Of a stretch of 64,000 nucleotides of DNA, positions 27,462-37,320 are shown piece by piece. The translations under genes were made by a program, and so were the position numbers. Every line of letters begins with the position of its first letter. Position 1 is the first letter of the stretch. Below the pieces are notes generated by a model. That model saw only the letters and a program-made list of their open reading frames with translations. It had not been told where the DNA came from and ran no database searches. The stretch comes from Pseudomonas putida (GTDB taxonomy: Bacteria; Pseudomonadota; Gammaproteobacteria; Pseudomonadales; Pseudomonadaceae): positions 4,852,501-4,916,500 of the forward strand of contig NZ_CP109603.1 in assembly GCF_025905425.1 (NCBI RefSeq), read 5' to 3'.

Positions 27462-30152
27462 ATGAAAAGCCAACCCGATGCCGCCAGCCGTGTGGCGGCC
27501 GAGGTCGTCACGCAGCTACCCGTGCCCTCGCGGCTCGGCATGCTGCGTTTCGAAAGGCTCAACGAAGCCACGTGGGCAATGCTCTACCTGGACCCTGCCT
27601 GCGAGCGCCAGTTCGGCCTGCAGGCAGGCGAACTCTGCGCGCTGATCGATTCACCCTATGCCAGCCTGATGGAGCCCGAAGCCCGTTACAGGCTGCACGA
27701 TGAAATCCAGTCGCAGCTGGCCCGGCGCGGCTATTACCGGGTGCGCTACACCTTGCATGCCCCTGGCGCTTCGCTACGCCTGCTGGAGGCCGGGGAAGCC
27801 TACAGGCAACACAATCGCCAACTGCTGCGCGGCTACCTGAGCGTGCTCGACGACCCGCCCGAAGACGCTAGCGACGCAGATGCCAGCGACCTGGAATCAC
27901 GCAACAGCCGCCTGCAACTGGCTCTGAAGCTCAACCAGCGTGCCCAGCAAGAACAACTTGAACACCTGGAGCGGGTGCGTGGCCAGCAAGACCTGATCCT
28001 GCGCCTGGCCCGCCAGCGCTACAGCGCGGAGAACTCGCTGCTCGAAGCCGCCGAACTGATTACCCAGAGCGCCTGCGAAATCTACAAGGTCGACAGCGCC
28101 AGCATCTGGCACCTGGAAGACCAGCGCCTGGAGCCGATCAGCGCCTGGTACCGGCACGAACAGGAACACCGCCTGCCCGAAGCCATCGATGCCAGCCGCT
28201 TTCCCGATTACCTCGACGCCCTGCACGCCAGCCGCGCCATCGACGCGCATAACGCCAGCCACGACCCGCGCACCCGCGCCCTGACCCAAAGCCTGCGCCC
28301 CGACAACAAAGCCATGCTCGATGCCAGCGTGCGTGTCGATGGCCAGGTCATCGGCGTGTTGTGCCTGGAACAGAGCGGCCAGCCGCGGGCCTGGCAGTCC
28401 GACGAAATCGCGTTTGCCGGTGAGCTGGCCGACCAGTTCGCCCAGGTCATCACCAACCACAACCGGCGCACCGCGGCCAGCGCCCTGCACCTGTTCCAGC
28501 GCGCGGTAGAACAGAGTGCCAGTGCCTTCCTGCTGGTCAACCGCGATGGCGTGGTGGAATACGTCAACCCAAGCTTTACGGCGATCACCCAGTACAGCAC
28601 CGACGAAGTCCAAGGCCGCCAACTGGCCGAACTGCCGGCGCTGGAAAACCTCAGCGAGCTGCTGTTCGATTCGCCTTCGAGCCTGGCCATGGGCAACAGC
28701 TGGCAGGGCGAATTCAAGAGCCGACGCAAAAACCTCGAGCCTTACTGGGGCCAGCTGTCGATTTCCAAGGTGTACGGCGATAACCGTGAGCTGACCCACT
28801 ACATCGGTATCTACGAGGATGTCACCCAGACCAAGCTGGCCCAGCAGCGCATCGAGCGCCTGGCCTACACCGACAACCTGACCAACCTGGGCAACCGCCC
28901 GGCGTTCATCCGCAGCCTCGACGAACGCTTTGCCCGCAACGACGAAAACTCGATGTGCCTGCTGCTGGTGGACATCGACAATTTCAAACGCATCAACGAC
29001 AGCCTCGGCCACCAGACCGGCGACAAGCTGCTGGTGAGCCTGGCCCGCCGCCTGCGCAACAGCCTGAGCGCCGGTGGCATCCTGGCGCGTTTTGCCAGCA
29101 ACGAGTTTGCCGTGCTGCTCGACGATACCCGCCTGGAAGACGGCCAGGGCGTCGCCTTGCAATTGCTGCGCACCCTCGACAAACCGATGTTCGTCGACAA
29201 CCAGCTGATCAACGTCACCGCCTCGGTGGGCCTTGCCTGCGCGCCGCTGCACGGCATCGACCCGGCGAGCCTGATGAAAAACGCAGGCCTTGCCCTGCAC
29301 AAGGCCAAGGCCAACGGCAAGCACCAGGTGCAGGTGTTTACCGAAGTGCTCAATGCCGAAGCCAGTTACAAGCTGTTCGTTGAAAACAACCTGCGCCGCG
29401 CCCTGACCCAGAACGAGTTGGAGGTGTTCTACCAGCCCAAGCTGTGCCTGCGCAGCGGCCGCCTGCTGGGGCTGGAAGCGCTGCTGCGCTGGAACCACCC
29501 CGAGCGCGGCATGATCCGCCCGGACCAGTTCATCAGCGTGGCCGAGGAAACCGGCCTGATCATCCCCATCGGCAAGTGGGTGGTGCGCCAGTCGTGCCGC
29601 ATGAGCCAGCAGTTGCGCGAGGCCGGCATGGGCAACCTGCACGTGGCCATCAACCTGTCGCCCAAGCAGTTTTCCGACCCAGACCTTGTGGCCTCGATCA
29701 GCTCGATCCTCAAGGAAGAGGCGCTGCCGCCGCACCTGCTGGAACTGGAGCTGACCGAAGGCCTGCTGCTGGAAGCGACCGAAGACACCCACCGCCAACT
29801 CGACGAACTCAAGGCCCTGGGCCTGACCCTGGCGATGGACGATTTCGGCACGGGCTATTCGTCGTTGAGCTACCTGAAGAAGTTTCCGATCGACATCATC
29901 AAGATCGACCGCAGCTTCATCAACGAAATCCCGGACAACCAGGACGACATGGAAATCACCTCGGCGGTGGTGGCCATGGCCCACAACCTCAAGCTCAAGG
30001 TTGTGGCTGAAGGGATCGAGACCCCGGCGCAGCTGGCGTTTCTGCGCAGGCACCGGTGCGATGTGGGCCAGGGGTATCTGTTTGATCGGCCGATTCCCGG
30101 GCGTGAGCTGGCCGAACGATTGAAGCGTTATCCGCGCGGTCCAATGGCCTGA
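27462..30152 (+). CDS. PAS/GAF/GGDEF/EAL cyclic-di-GMP phosphodiesterase-type sensor
   Basis: The protein (about 896 residues from ATG 27462; GTG at 27435 is an alternative start) has an N-terminal PAS-like segment, a coiled coil, a GAF domain (about 190-330) and a PAS domain (about 345-460). GGDEF and EAL domains follow. The GGDEF motif is degenerate (RFASNEF instead of RxGGDEF), so cyclase activity is unlikely. The EAL domain is intact, with EALLRWNHP, NLSPKQF, ELTEG, DDFGTGYSSLSYL, IKIDRSFI and VAEGIET. It is therefore probably a c-di-GMP phosphodiesterase controlled by the sensor domains. There are no membrane helices, so it is cytosolic. The ligand is unknown. Confidence 0.9.
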   Translation: MKSQPDAASRVAAEVVTQLPVPSRLGMLRFERLNEATWAMLYLDPACERQFGLQAGELCALIDSPYASLMEPEARYRLHDEIQSQLARRGYYRVRYTLHAPGASLRLLEAGEAYRQHNRQLLRGYLSVLDDPPEDASDADASDLESRNSRLQLALKLNQRAQQEQLEHLERVRGQQDLILRLARQRYSAENSLLEAAELITQSACEIYKVDSASIWHLEDQRLEPISAWYRHEQEHRLPEAIDASRFPDYLDALHASRAIDAHNASHDPRTRALTQSLRPDNKAMLDASVRVDGQVIGVLCLEQSGQPRAWQSDEIAFAGELADQFAQVITNHNRRTAASALHLFQRAVEQSASAFLLVNRDGVVEYVNPSFTAITQYSTDEVQGRQLAELPALENLSELLFDSPSSLAMGNSWQGEFKSRRKNLEPYWGQLSISKVYGDNRELTHYIGIYEDVTQTKLAQQRIERLAYTDNLTNLGNRPAFIRSLDERFARNDENSMCLLLVDIDNFKRINDSLGHQTGDKLLVSLARRLRNSLSAGGILARFASNEFAVLLDDTRLEDGQGVALQLLRTLDKPMFVDNQLINVTASVGLACAPLHGIDPASLMKNAGLALHKAKANGKHQVQVFTEVLNAEASYKLFVENNLRRALTQNELEVFYQPKLCLRSGRLLGLEALLRWNHPERGMIRPDQFISVAEETGLIIPIGKWVVRQSCRMSQQLREAGMGNLHVAINLSPKQFSDPDLVASISSILKEEALPPHLLELELTEGLLLEATEDTHRQLDELKALGLTLAMDDFGTGYSSLSYLKKFPIDIIKIDRSFINEIPDNQDDMEITSAVVAMAHNLKLKVVAEGIETPAQLAFLRRHRCDVGQGYLFDRPIPGRELAERLKRYPRGPMA

Positions 30153-30192
30153 CAGCAGCGTTAACCTCGGGCACTATAAGAGCCCATAAGGG

Positions 30193-30280
30193 CCTCTTCG
30201 CGGGCAAGCCCGCTCCCACAGGGTCATCACAGCCTTTGAAACCTGTGCTGTACCTGTGGGAGCGGGCTTGCCCGCGAATG
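30193..30280. repeat. REP pair
   Basis: Two inverted copies of the REP core (TTCGCGGGCAAGCCCGCTCC and GGGAGCGGGCTTGCCCGCG) lie between the EAL gene and msrA. Confidence 0.9.
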
Positions 30281-30318
30281 CCCCAGCACCTATCTACCTG
30301 ACATACAGAGGAACGGCC

Positions 30319-30987
30319 ATGGTCCTGCGTTCGGAAATCCTGGTGAACAAAAACGTCCTGCCAACCGCGGAACAGGCCCTGCCTGGCCGCGAAACGCCAA
30401 TGTCTCTGCCTGAATTTCACTACGTCTTCAAAGACACGCCCCTGCTCGGCCCGTTCTTCGAAGGTGCCATCGACTTCGCCATCTTCGGCCTGGGCTGCTT
30501 CTGGGGCGCCGAGCGCCGTTTCTGGCAGCGTGAGGGCGTGGTCAGCACCGTGGTCGGCTATGCCGGCGGCTCCACCCCCAACCCCACTTACGAAGAAGTC
30601 TGCTCGGGCCTGACCGGCCACACCGAAGTGGTGCTGGTGGTGTTCGACAAAGACAAGGTCAGCTACCGCGAGCTGCTGGCGATGTTCTGGGAACTGCACA
30701 ACCCGACCCAGGGCATGCGCCAGGGCAACGACGTCGGCACCCAGTACCGCTCGGCCATCTACTGCACCAGCCCCGAGCAGCTTGAACAAGCCAAGACCAG
30801 CCGCGATGCCTTCCAGGCCGAACTGAACAAGGCCGGTTTCGGCGCGATTACCACCGAGATCGACCAGGCACCAACCGTTTACTTCGCCGAGGCCTACCAC
30901 CAGCAGTACCTGGCCAAGAACCCGGACGGCTACTGCGGTATCGGCGGTACCGGTGTATGCCTGCCACCCAGCCTGCAGGGCAACTGA
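30319..30987 (+). CDS. msrA: Peptide methionine-S-sulfoxide reductase A
   Basis: The 222-residue protein starts at ATG 30319 after AGAGGAAC. The catalytic motif GCFWGAER is present, followed by GYAGG, and resolving cysteines are visible near the C-terminus ([11 protein letters not shown]). It reduces the S epimer of methionine sulfoxide using thioredoxin, repairing oxidised proteins. The N-terminal extension of about 50 residues before the core is normal for proteobacterial MsrA of this size. The GST gene follows after three bases, so the two are co-transcribed. Confidence 0.95.
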   Translation: MVLRSEILVNKNVLPTAEQALPGRETPMSLPEFHYVFKDTPLLGPFFEGAIDFAIFGLGCFWGAERRFWQREGVVSTVVGYAGGSTPNPTYEEVCSGLTGHTEVVLVVFDKDKVSYRELLAMFWELHNPTQGMRQGNDVGTQYRSAIYCTSPEQLEQAKTSRDAFQAELNKAGFGAITTEIDQAPTVYFAEAYHQQYLAKNPDGYCGIGGTGVCLPPSLQGN

Positions 30988-30990
30988 ACC

Positions 30991-31614
30991 ATGGCCACGA
31001 TGACCCTGTTCCACTCGCCGCTGTCGCCCTTCGTGCGCAAGGTCATGGTGGTGCTGCACGAGACCGGCCAGCTTGACCGCGTCACCCTGCAGCCGGTGAA
31101 CATCAGCCCGGTGAGCGGCGATGAGCAGCTCAACCAGGACAACCCGATCGGCAAGATCCCGGCCCTGCGCCTGGACGACGGCACGGTGCTGCACGACAGC
31201 CGGGTGATCTGCGAATACCTCGACCTGCAACACGTCGGCCTGCCATTGCTGCCGCGTGAAGGCTCGGCGCGCTGGCGGCGCATGACCTTGGCGTCGCAGG
31301 CCGATGCGATCATGGATGCGGCAGTGTTGAGCCGCTATGAGAGCTTCCTGCGGCCTGAAGACAAGCGCTGGCAAGGTTGGCTTGAGGCGCAAGGTGACAA
31401 GATCCGCCGCAGCCTGGCCAACCTGGAGCAGGAGCACCTGGCGGAGCTGATCTCGGGCTTTGATCTGGCGGCGATTGGCGTGGCGTGCGCGCTGGGGTAC
31501 CTGGATTTGCGTCAGCCTGAGTTTGGCTGGCGTGAGCGCCAGCCTGGGTTGGCGGCCTGGTATGCCGAGGTGATCAAGCGGCCGTCGATGGTGGCTACAG
31601 CTCCAGTGGCCTGA
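30991..31614 (+). CDS. Glutathione S-transferase family protein
   Basis: The 207-residue protein has a thioredoxin-like N-terminal domain ([23 protein letters not shown], with [28 protein letters not shown], the cis-Pro and gamma-Glu binding segment) and an all-helical C-terminal domain. It is a soluble GST. The SPFVRK N-terminus is typical of the Ser-type bacterial GSTs. It follows msrA directly, consistent with an oxidative-stress pairing. The substrate is not predictable. Confidence 0.9.
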   Translation: MATMTLFHSPLSPFVRKVMVVLHETGQLDRVTLQPVNISPVSGDEQLNQDNPIGKIPALRLDDGTVLHDSRVICEYLDLQHVGLPLLPREGSARWRRMTLASQADAIMDAAVLSRYESFLRPEDKRWQGWLEAQGDKIRRSLANLEQEHLAELISGFDLAAIGVACALGYLDLRQPEFGWRERQPGLAAWYAEVIKRPSMVATAPVA

Positions 31615-31620
31615 CCGGCC

Positions 31621-31698
31621 TCTTCGCGGGGCAAGCCCGCTCCCACAAACCATGCAGCGCCGCCGGCACTGTGGGAGCGGGCTTGCCCCGCGAATGGG
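31621..31698. repeat. REP pair
   Basis: Two inverted REP copies with the GCGGGGCAAGCCCGCTCC form lie between the convergent GST and creD genes. Confidence 0.88.
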
Positions 31699-31789
31699 CT
31701 GCACAGCAGCCCCAGGCCCCACCTCGGTATCACAGGAAACAACTGCCCAATCCTGCGGGCCAACCACCGCCCGATCTCTCTGTCCTCCC

Positions 31790-33118
31790 TCATGCCGCCC
31801 TCCCCACCCGCGCCCAATCCAGCCGCCGGGTCAGCACCATGAATACACCCAGCAAACCAAAGCACAGCAACGACCCCATCAACAGCGCATAGTCTTCTGC
31901 ACTGAGCAGCCCATAAAGCATCGCGTACAACGCTGCCAGCCCCGCCGCAAACCCAACCCCACGCCCCAGGCTGTGCAACACATGGCTGAGGTAGAAGCCG
32001 ATCAGCAGCACACACGCCGAAGCCGATAGCCCGTATGCCGGGCCGAAGCCAATGTGCTCGGACAACGACAGCAACAGTAGGTAGAAAAACGCCAGCGCCA
32101 CACCGACCAGGATGTACTGCACCGGGTGCACACTCAGGTTCTTCAGCACCTCGAACAGGAAGAACCCGGCAAAGGTCAGGGCAATGAACAGCAAGGCATA
32201 CTTGATCGCCCGTTCGCTCTTCAGGTACTGGTCCACCGGATCGACAAAACTGACGCCGAAGGTGCGACCGCTGAAGTCCTCGCATTGCCCGGCAGTGGCG
32301 CACTGGCGCAGGGCATCTTCAAGGTTGGTGGCGAAGAACGACGTCTGCCAGTGCGCAGTGAAGCCTTGGGCATCGATGTCGCGGCGGCTGGGCAGATAGC
32401 TGCCGATAAAGCTTGGGTGCGGCCAGTTGGCGCGCAGATCGACACTGCTGGTACGGCCAACCGGCAATACATGCAGCTGGCCAGTGCCTTGCAGCGCCAG
32501 GTCGAAGCCGTAGCTGAACGCACGCGCCTGCAAACCATCCAGCCCTGGCAGGCTGGCATGCACGCCACCGCGCATCCAGTCGAGCCCGGTCCCGGCTTCG
32601 AACGGCAACTTACGTTCGTCAAGCGTCAGCTCCAGGCCATTCTCGATGCCGCGAATGTCGCTGATACCCACCACCAGAAAGGGCGTGTCGAACCGGTAGT
32701 CTTCGTAATCCTTGTCGATACCCCAACGCTCAGGGAGTTTGAAACGGCCACTGATACGGCCTTTGGCGTGAAACAGCCTGGCCTGGTAGATGCCGCGAGA
32801 TCGTAGCTCGGTATCGACACCCAGGTCGGCGTCGAAGGTTTCCGGCAGGAAGTACAGATGGCCGGCAATGGTGCTGGTCTCCTGGGTACGCTCGCCGTCC
32901 TTGTCGATCCAGCGGCGCTGGTACTTGCGATAGGGCACCACCAGCAATGGCCCACTGAGCTGCTGCTCGAAACTGGCGCTCTGGGCGATGTCCCGCACCA
33001 CGCTGTCACGCAGGTTCTGGCGCTCGTCGATGAGCCCATTGATCAGCAGCAGGGGGATCAGCAACAACAACATCAGCAAGGCAATCATGCCGAGCTTGAA
33101 TCCAAGGGTCTTGTTCAT
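31790..33118 (-). CDS. creD: Inner-membrane protein CreD
   Basis: The 442-residue protein starts at ATG 33118 after AAAGGAGGCC, a strong ribosome site. There is one N-terminal membrane helix (MIALLMLLLLIPLLLINGL), a large periplasmic domain, and a C-terminal block of about five helices (from residue 305, YALLFIALTFAGFFLFEVL). This is the CreD/CET family layout. It is controlled by the CreBC two-component system in Enterobacteria and Pseudomonas. Its molecular role in envelope maintenance is unclear. The longer frame to 33226 overlaps the gap to creC and lacks a ribosome site. Confidence 0.92.
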   Translation of the reverse strand: MNKTLGFKLGMIALLMLLLLIPLLLINGLIDERQNLRDSVVRDIAQSASFEQQLSGPLLVVPYRKYQRRWIDKDGERTQETSTIAGHLYFLPETFDADLGVDTELRSRGIYQARLFHAKGRISGRFKLPERWGIDKDYEDYRFDTPFLVVGISDIRGIENGLELTLDERKLPFEAGTGLDWMRGGVHASLPGLDGLQARAFSYGFDLALQGTGQLHVLPVGRTSSVDLRANWPHPSFIGSYLPSRRDIDAQGFTAHWQTSFFATNLEDALRQCATAGQCEDFSGRTFGVSFVDPVDQYLKSERAIKYALLFIALTFAGFFLFEVLKNLSVHPVQYILVGVALAFFYLLLLSLSEHIGFGPAYGLSASACVLLIGFYLSHVLHSLGRGVGFAAGLAALYAMLYGLLSAEDYALLMGSLLCFGLLGVFMVLTRRLDWARVGRAA

Positions 33119-33198
33119 GGGGCCTCCTTTGGCAGTGGGCGCAGTGTCTGCGCCTTGCGTGGAGGCCTTGGGGAGACTGTGTGGAGATTGAGTGTTTT

Positions 33199-34632
33199 TC
33201 AGCTGATACGCCGCACCGGCAGCCACAACCGTACCCGCACCCCGCCATCGACGTTATCCACTGCCAGCGAACCGCCATGCAGTTGCATCACCTCGGCCAC
33301 AAAATTCAGCCCCAGCCCAGTACTCTTGCGCCCACTCCCCGGCCGCGGCAGCGAGTAAAACCGCTCACTCACCCGCCCGATGGCATACGCCGGTATCGCC
33401 TGCCCCTGGTTGAACAGGCTCAAGGCCACCCGCCCACCATCGCGCTCCAGCTCGAACAACAGCGCGCCACCGGCCGGAGTAAAGTCCAGCGCATTGTCGA
33501 GCAGGTTGGCCAATGCCTGGCGCATCAGGAACGGGTCGCACAACAACCGCAGCCCTGCCGGCACCCGCTGTCGCACTTGCAGGCCCGCCCCTTCGATGCG
33601 TGCCGCATGGGCCAGCAACAACTCGTCGACCAGCGCCGCCAACGCCACTTGCTGCTCATCTTCCAGCGCCTGCATCTGCTCGACTCGGGCCAGGTTGAGC
33701 AGGCGCTCAATCATCTGCTGCAAGCGCTCACTCTCGCGCTCGATGTTGCTGGTAAAACGCGCCCGCTGCTCGGCCGGCATGTCGCCCTGCAGCAGCTCGG
33801 AGGCCCCGCGAATGGCCGCCAGCGGGCTTTTCAGCTCGTGGGTCAAGGTGTGCACGTAGCGCTCGACGTAGGCCTTGCCTTCCAGTTGCGTGCGCATGCG
33901 CTCCACTGCATTGGCCAGGTGCGCCAGCTCACCGCCCTTGTAATGCGGCAATGCCGCCCGCTCACCTTCGCTGACCGCCTGAGCGTAACGGGCCAGCCTG
34001 CGCAGCGAACGCGCCAGCCACCACGACAGCGCTGCGCCAATCAACAAGCCCAGGCCAATCAAGCCCAGGCCCAACGTGAGCAAACGCTGCTCGGAGCGGT
34101 CGATGTAGGGTTGCAGCGAACTGTTGGGCTTGGCCACGGTAACCACGCCGATGATCTGGCCGTCATCGATGATCGGCGCGGCCACGTGCATCACCGAGGT
34201 GCTTTCGTCATCGGCGACACTGCGCGTGGAGCGGGCGCCGTACTCGCCGCGCAGGGTGAGGTAAACGTCATTCCACTTCGAGTAATCCTTGCCCAGGCCC
34301 TCACCGCTGGAGTCGAGCAGGACTATGCCTTTGGCGTCGGTCACGTAGATGCGGTGGCTGACCTGGTTTTTCGCCAAGCCCCAGATCTGCGCGCCCGGGC
34401 TACGCGAGCCATAAGCCTTGAGCACTTCAGGCAAACGGCTTTGCCCGAGGGTGCCGGCCTTGACGTCATCGTGCAGGATTTCTGCCAGCAGGTTGGCGGT
34501 GTCTACCAGGGTTTCTTCGGACGATTGGCGCACCACCGGGCGGATCTGTTCGCGCACCGTGTTGAGCAGAAAATACCCCGCCAGCCCGACGAACAGGAAG
34601 TACACCAGGAAGATGCGGATGCCCAGGCGCAT
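33199..34632 (-). CDS. creC: Two-component sensor histidine kinase CreC
   Basis: The 477-residue protein has an N-terminal membrane helix (IFLVYFLFVGLAGYFLL), a periplasmic sensor region, and a second helix (about 180-202, LGLGLIGLGLLIGAALSWWL). HAMP follows, then HisKA with the phosphoacceptor His in THELKSPLAAIRGASELL, and a C-terminal HATPase with the N box LLDNALDF and the G box GLGLNFV. It phosphorylates CreB in response to carbon supply or cell-wall stress. Its start overlaps the creB stop by one base. Confidence 0.94.
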   Translation of the reverse strand: MRLGIRIFLVYFLFVGLAGYFLLNTVREQIRPVVRQSSEETLVDTANLLAEILHDDVKAGTLGQSRLPEVLKAYGSRSPGAQIWGLAKNQVSHRIYVTDAKGIVLLDSSGEGLGKDYSKWNDVYLTLRGEYGARSTRSVADDESTSVMHVAAPIIDDGQIIGVVTVAKPNSSLQPYIDRSEQRLLTLGLGLIGLGLLIGAALSWWLARSLRRLARYAQAVSEGERAALPHYKGGELAHLANAVERMRTQLEGKAYVERYVHTLTHELKSPLAAIRGASELLQGDMPAEQRARFTSNIERESERLQQMIERLLNLARVEQMQALEDEQQVALAALVDELLLAHAARIEGAGLQVRQRVPAGLRLLCDPFLMRQALANLLDNALDFTPAGGALLFELERDGGRVALSLFNQGQAIPAYAIGRVSERFYSLPRPGSGRKSTGLGLNFVAEVMQLHGGSLAVDNVDGGVRVRLWLPVRRIS

Positions 34633-35312
34633 CAGGCGTGATCCGGGCTGTAGCTGTAGCCGAGGCCGCGGTGGGTCTGGATCGGCTCTGCCTCGCTGGC
34701 GATCAGGCGCAACTTGGCGCGCAGGCTCTTGATGTGGCTGTCGATGGTGCGCTCGTAGCCCACGTCCGAGGCCACGCCTAAGGCATCAAGCAGCTGCTCG
34801 CGGCTGAAGACCCGCTGGGGCTGTTCCAGCAGGCATTGCAGCAGGCGAAATTCATGGCGGGTCAGGCTCAGCGGCTGGTTACGGTAGCTGATCTGCATGC
34901 GCAGGGTGTCGAGTTGGAACAGCATTGCCGCTGCGGCGGGCTCAACACGTGGCGCCATGCGTTTGAGGATCGCCCGCACCCGTGCAGCCACCTCGCGCGG
35001 GCTGAAGGGTTTGACCACGTAGTCGTCGGCACCGATCTCCAGGCCCACCACCCGGTCAATTTCGCCATCACGAGCGCTGAGGAACATCACCGGCACTTCG
35101 CTGAAGCGGCGCAGTTGGCGGCAGGTTTCGAAACCACTGATATCGGGCAGGCCGATGTCGAGGATGATCAGGTCGGCCGGGCGCTGGCGCTGCTGGTCGA
35201 GGGCGGCGCTGCCCAGGGTCACCCATTCGGTGCTGTGGCCATCGGCCTGCAGGGCGTAGACCAAGGTGTCGGCGATGGCGGCTTCGTCTTCGACGATGAG
35301 GATATGGGGCAT
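34632..35312 (-). CDS. creB: Response regulator CreB (OmpR family)
   Basis: The 226-residue protein has a receiver domain (ILIVEDEAAIAD; phosphoacceptor Asp in LIILDIGLPD; conserved Lys in VVKPFSP) and a C-terminal winged-helix OmpR/PhoB DNA-binding domain (LTRHEFRLLQCLLEQP, YERTIDSHIKSLRAKL). It is first in the creB-creC-creD operon. CreB targets carry TTCAC-N6-TTCAC boxes in other bacteria. None was found upstream of creB or creD here. Confidence 0.94.
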   Translation of the reverse strand: MPHILIVEDEAAIADTLVYALQADGHSTEWVTLGSAALDQQRQRPADLIILDIGLPDISGFETCRQLRRFSEVPVMFLSARDGEIDRVVGLEIGADDYVVKPFSPREVAARVRAILKRMAPRVEPAAAAMLFQLDTLRMQISYRNQPLSLTRHEFRLLQCLLEQPQRVFSREQLLDALGVASDVGYERTIDSHIKSLRAKLRLIASEAEPIQTHRGLGYSYSPDHA

Positions 35313-35353
35313 GGTGCGCGGCCTGTGCAGAGATCAATGGCGACGCACTATTG

Positions 35354-35486
35354 TGTAGGAGCGGCCTTGTGTCGCGAAAGGGCCGCAGAGCGGCCCCGGC
35401 AAAATCTGCAGCAACGCTGAAATCGTGGGGCCGCTTTGCGGCCCTTTCCGACCGGTCCGGCGCCCCGGCAAGGCCGCTCCTACAAG
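35354..35486. repeat. REP-like inverted repeat (TGTAGGAGCGGCC type)
   Basis: Outer arms TGTAGGAGCGGCCTTG and CAAGGCCGCTCCTACA, with inner GGCCGC palindromes, form a large hairpin-rich element upstream of creB and after the protease gene. Confidence 0.8.
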
Positions 35487-35505
35487 GGGCCAGTCAGGTT
35501 CCAGG

Positions 35506-36006
35506 TCAGCAGTCTGGCTTACCAGCGGTGAACTTCTTGGCCGGGTTGACCGCCGCCTTGAATTCACGCAGCGCCTTGGAGCCGATCAACAGCGGGTAGT
35601 TGAAGCTGCTGCGGTCCACCAGGTTCACTTCTACAGTGCGCTTCACGTCACCCAGGCACAGCTCAAGGTCCACCACCGGGCGCTTGGAGATTTCCGGCGC
35701 ATCGCCCTCTTCCTCTTCGTCGGCACGGCCTTTGATTTTGCTGATGCGCGACACCTTGTGCTCGTAGACCTTGCCGTCGGACTCTTTGGTCGCCAGGCGG
35801 AAGCGCACCCACTCATCGCCATCGCGGGTGAACAGCTCGATGTCCTTGGCCGACAGCGATGCGGTGAAGGCGCCGGTGTCCATCTTGGCCTTCAGGGTCT
35901 CGCCAATTTCCGGCAGGCTAATGTTTTCGTAACGGCCATAAATCGTCGGCTCGGCGGCCATGACCGGCAAGGCGAACAGCGACAACAGGGCAAGCAGTGA
36001 TTTCAC
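35506..36006 (-). CDS. Periplasmic retropepsin-like aspartic protease (RimK/ATP-grasp-associated family)
   Basis: The 166-residue protein starts with GTG at 36006 after AAGGAAG. There is a signal peptide (MKSLLALLSLFALPVMA), so it is exported. The core has KAKMDTGAFTASLSA, the D-T/S-G catalytic loop of retropepsin-like proteases, and a C-terminal LIGSKALREF flap region. This is the DUF785/RloA-type family, annotated as ATP-dependent zinc protease from distant similarity. That name is not supported by any ATP site here. The substrate is unknown. It is transcribed divergently from the acyltransferase gene. Confidence 0.82.
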   Translation of the reverse strand: MKSLLALLSLFALPVMAAEPTIYGRYENISLPEIGETLKAKMDTGAFTASLSAKDIELFTRDGDEWVRFRLATKESDGKVYEHKVSRISKIKGRADEEEEGDAPEISKRPVVDLELCLGDVKRTVEVNLVDRSSFNYPLLIGSKALREFKAAVNPAKKFTAGKPDC

Positions 36007-36188
36007 GGGTTACGCTTCCTTGATTGCAGACAGTGCTTAGACTGCACGAGTTGAATAGGTTCGTCGTCACACGGTAATCAACACAATGTGAAACATTTGT
36101 CCTCGCCGCTGGGCATTGGACATTTGGCGTGGGCCGCATCGCTGCTTATCATTGCCGGCCGTTTTTATCTGACAACAAGAGTTTTTTT

Positions 36189-37076
36189 ATGCGTCGCCTG
36201 CTGACCGGCATTCTCACAACCCTGCTGCTGCTGCTCAACACTGTGGTGATGATCTGCCCGCTGATGGTCTTCGCCCTGCTCAAACTGGTGCTGCCAGGCC
36301 GTGGCCGTGACTACGCCTCCGCTGCGGTGATGTGGTTTGCCGAAACCTGGTCGGAGATCGACAAGGCGATCTTCGCCCTGTGCATCCCCACCCAGTGGGA
36401 CATCCGCGGCGTCGAGCGCCTGCGCAAGGACACCTCGTACCTGGCCGTGAGCAACCACCAGACCTGGGTCGACATCCCCGCGCTGATCGAAAGCCTCAAC
36501 CGCCGCACGCCGTTCTTCAAGTTCTTCCTCAAGAAGGAGCTGATCTGGGTGCCGCTGCTGGGCCTGGCCTGGTGGGGGCTGGATTACCCGTTCATGAAGC
36601 GCTACAGCAAGGCGTTTCTGGACAAGCACCCCGAGCTCAAGGGCAAGGACCTGGAAATCACCAAGGCCGCCTGTGAGCTGTTCAAGCGCCAGCCGGTGAC
36701 TGTGGTCAATTACCTTGAAGGTACACGCTTCACCGAGGCCAAGCGCCAGGAGCAGCAGTCGCCTTACCGCTACCTGCTGAAGCCCAAAGCCGGCGGCGTC
36801 GCCTTTGTGCTGGCGGCGTTGGGTGAGCAGCTGGATGCGCTGTTGGACGTGACCATCGTCTACCCCGGCAACCAAGCGCCTGGGTTCTGGGACTTGCTCA
36901 ATGGCAGCATCAGTCGGGTGATTATCGACATTCAGGTGCGTGAGCTGGACCCGGCATTGTGGGAGGGGGATTACGAGAATGACCCGGCCTTCCGGCAGAC
37001 CGTGCAGGCTTGGGTGAACCAGCTGTGGTTGGAGAAGGATCAGCGGATTGAGCAGTTGCGCGAAGAATTGCGCTAG
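36189..37076 (+). CDS. Membrane-associated 1-acyl-glycerol-phosphate-type acyltransferase (YihG-like)
   Basis: The 295-residue protein begins MRRLLTGILTTLLLLLN, a hydrophobic N-terminal anchor. The acyltransferase motif I HxxxxD is present as NHQTWVDIPAL, and motif III as YLEGTRFTEAKR. It belongs to the PlsC-related YihG/LptA-like family that acylates lysophospholipid or related acceptors at the inner membrane. The acceptor is not predictable. An AT-rich stretch precedes the ATG, with a CAAGAG site. Confidence 0.85.
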   Translation: MRRLLTGILTTLLLLLNTVVMICPLMVFALLKLVLPGRGRDYASAAVMWFAETWSEIDKAIFALCIPTQWDIRGVERLRKDTSYLAVSNHQTWVDIPALIESLNRRTPFFKFFLKKELIWVPLLGLAWWGLDYPFMKRYSKAFLDKHPELKGKDLEITKAACELFKRQPVTVVNYLEGTRFTEAKRQEQQSPYRYLLKPKAGGVAFVLAALGEQLDALLDVTIVYPGNQAPGFWDLLNGSISRVIIDIQVRELDPALWEGDYENDPAFRQTVQAWVNQLWLEKDQRIEQLREELR

Positions 37077-37092
37077 GTCATTTGCCTGGTCC

Positions 37093-37187
37093 GGCCTCTT
37101 CGCGGGGCAAGCCCGCTCCCACAGTTCTACCACCGCTCTAAGACCTGTAGTGAACCTGTGGGAGCGGGCTTGCCCCGCGAAGAGGCC
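37093..37187. repeat. REP pair
   Basis: Two inverted copies with long arms (GGCCTCTTCGCGGGGCAAGC and its complement) lie directly after the acyltransferase gene. Confidence 0.9.
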
Positions 37188-37320
37188 AATTAATCCCCTG
37201 CCAAAGCCCGATTAAAACCCTGGCTAATAATCAGCATAAGGATTACTTCTTTGTCACCTTCCACCTAAGTGGATAAAAATCGACCAAAGCACAATTACAA
37301 AAAATTGCCTGGATCGATCG

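Noticed and set aside
27897..30053. 718-residue frame on the minus strand
   Set aside because: It is antisense to the GGDEF/EAL gene.
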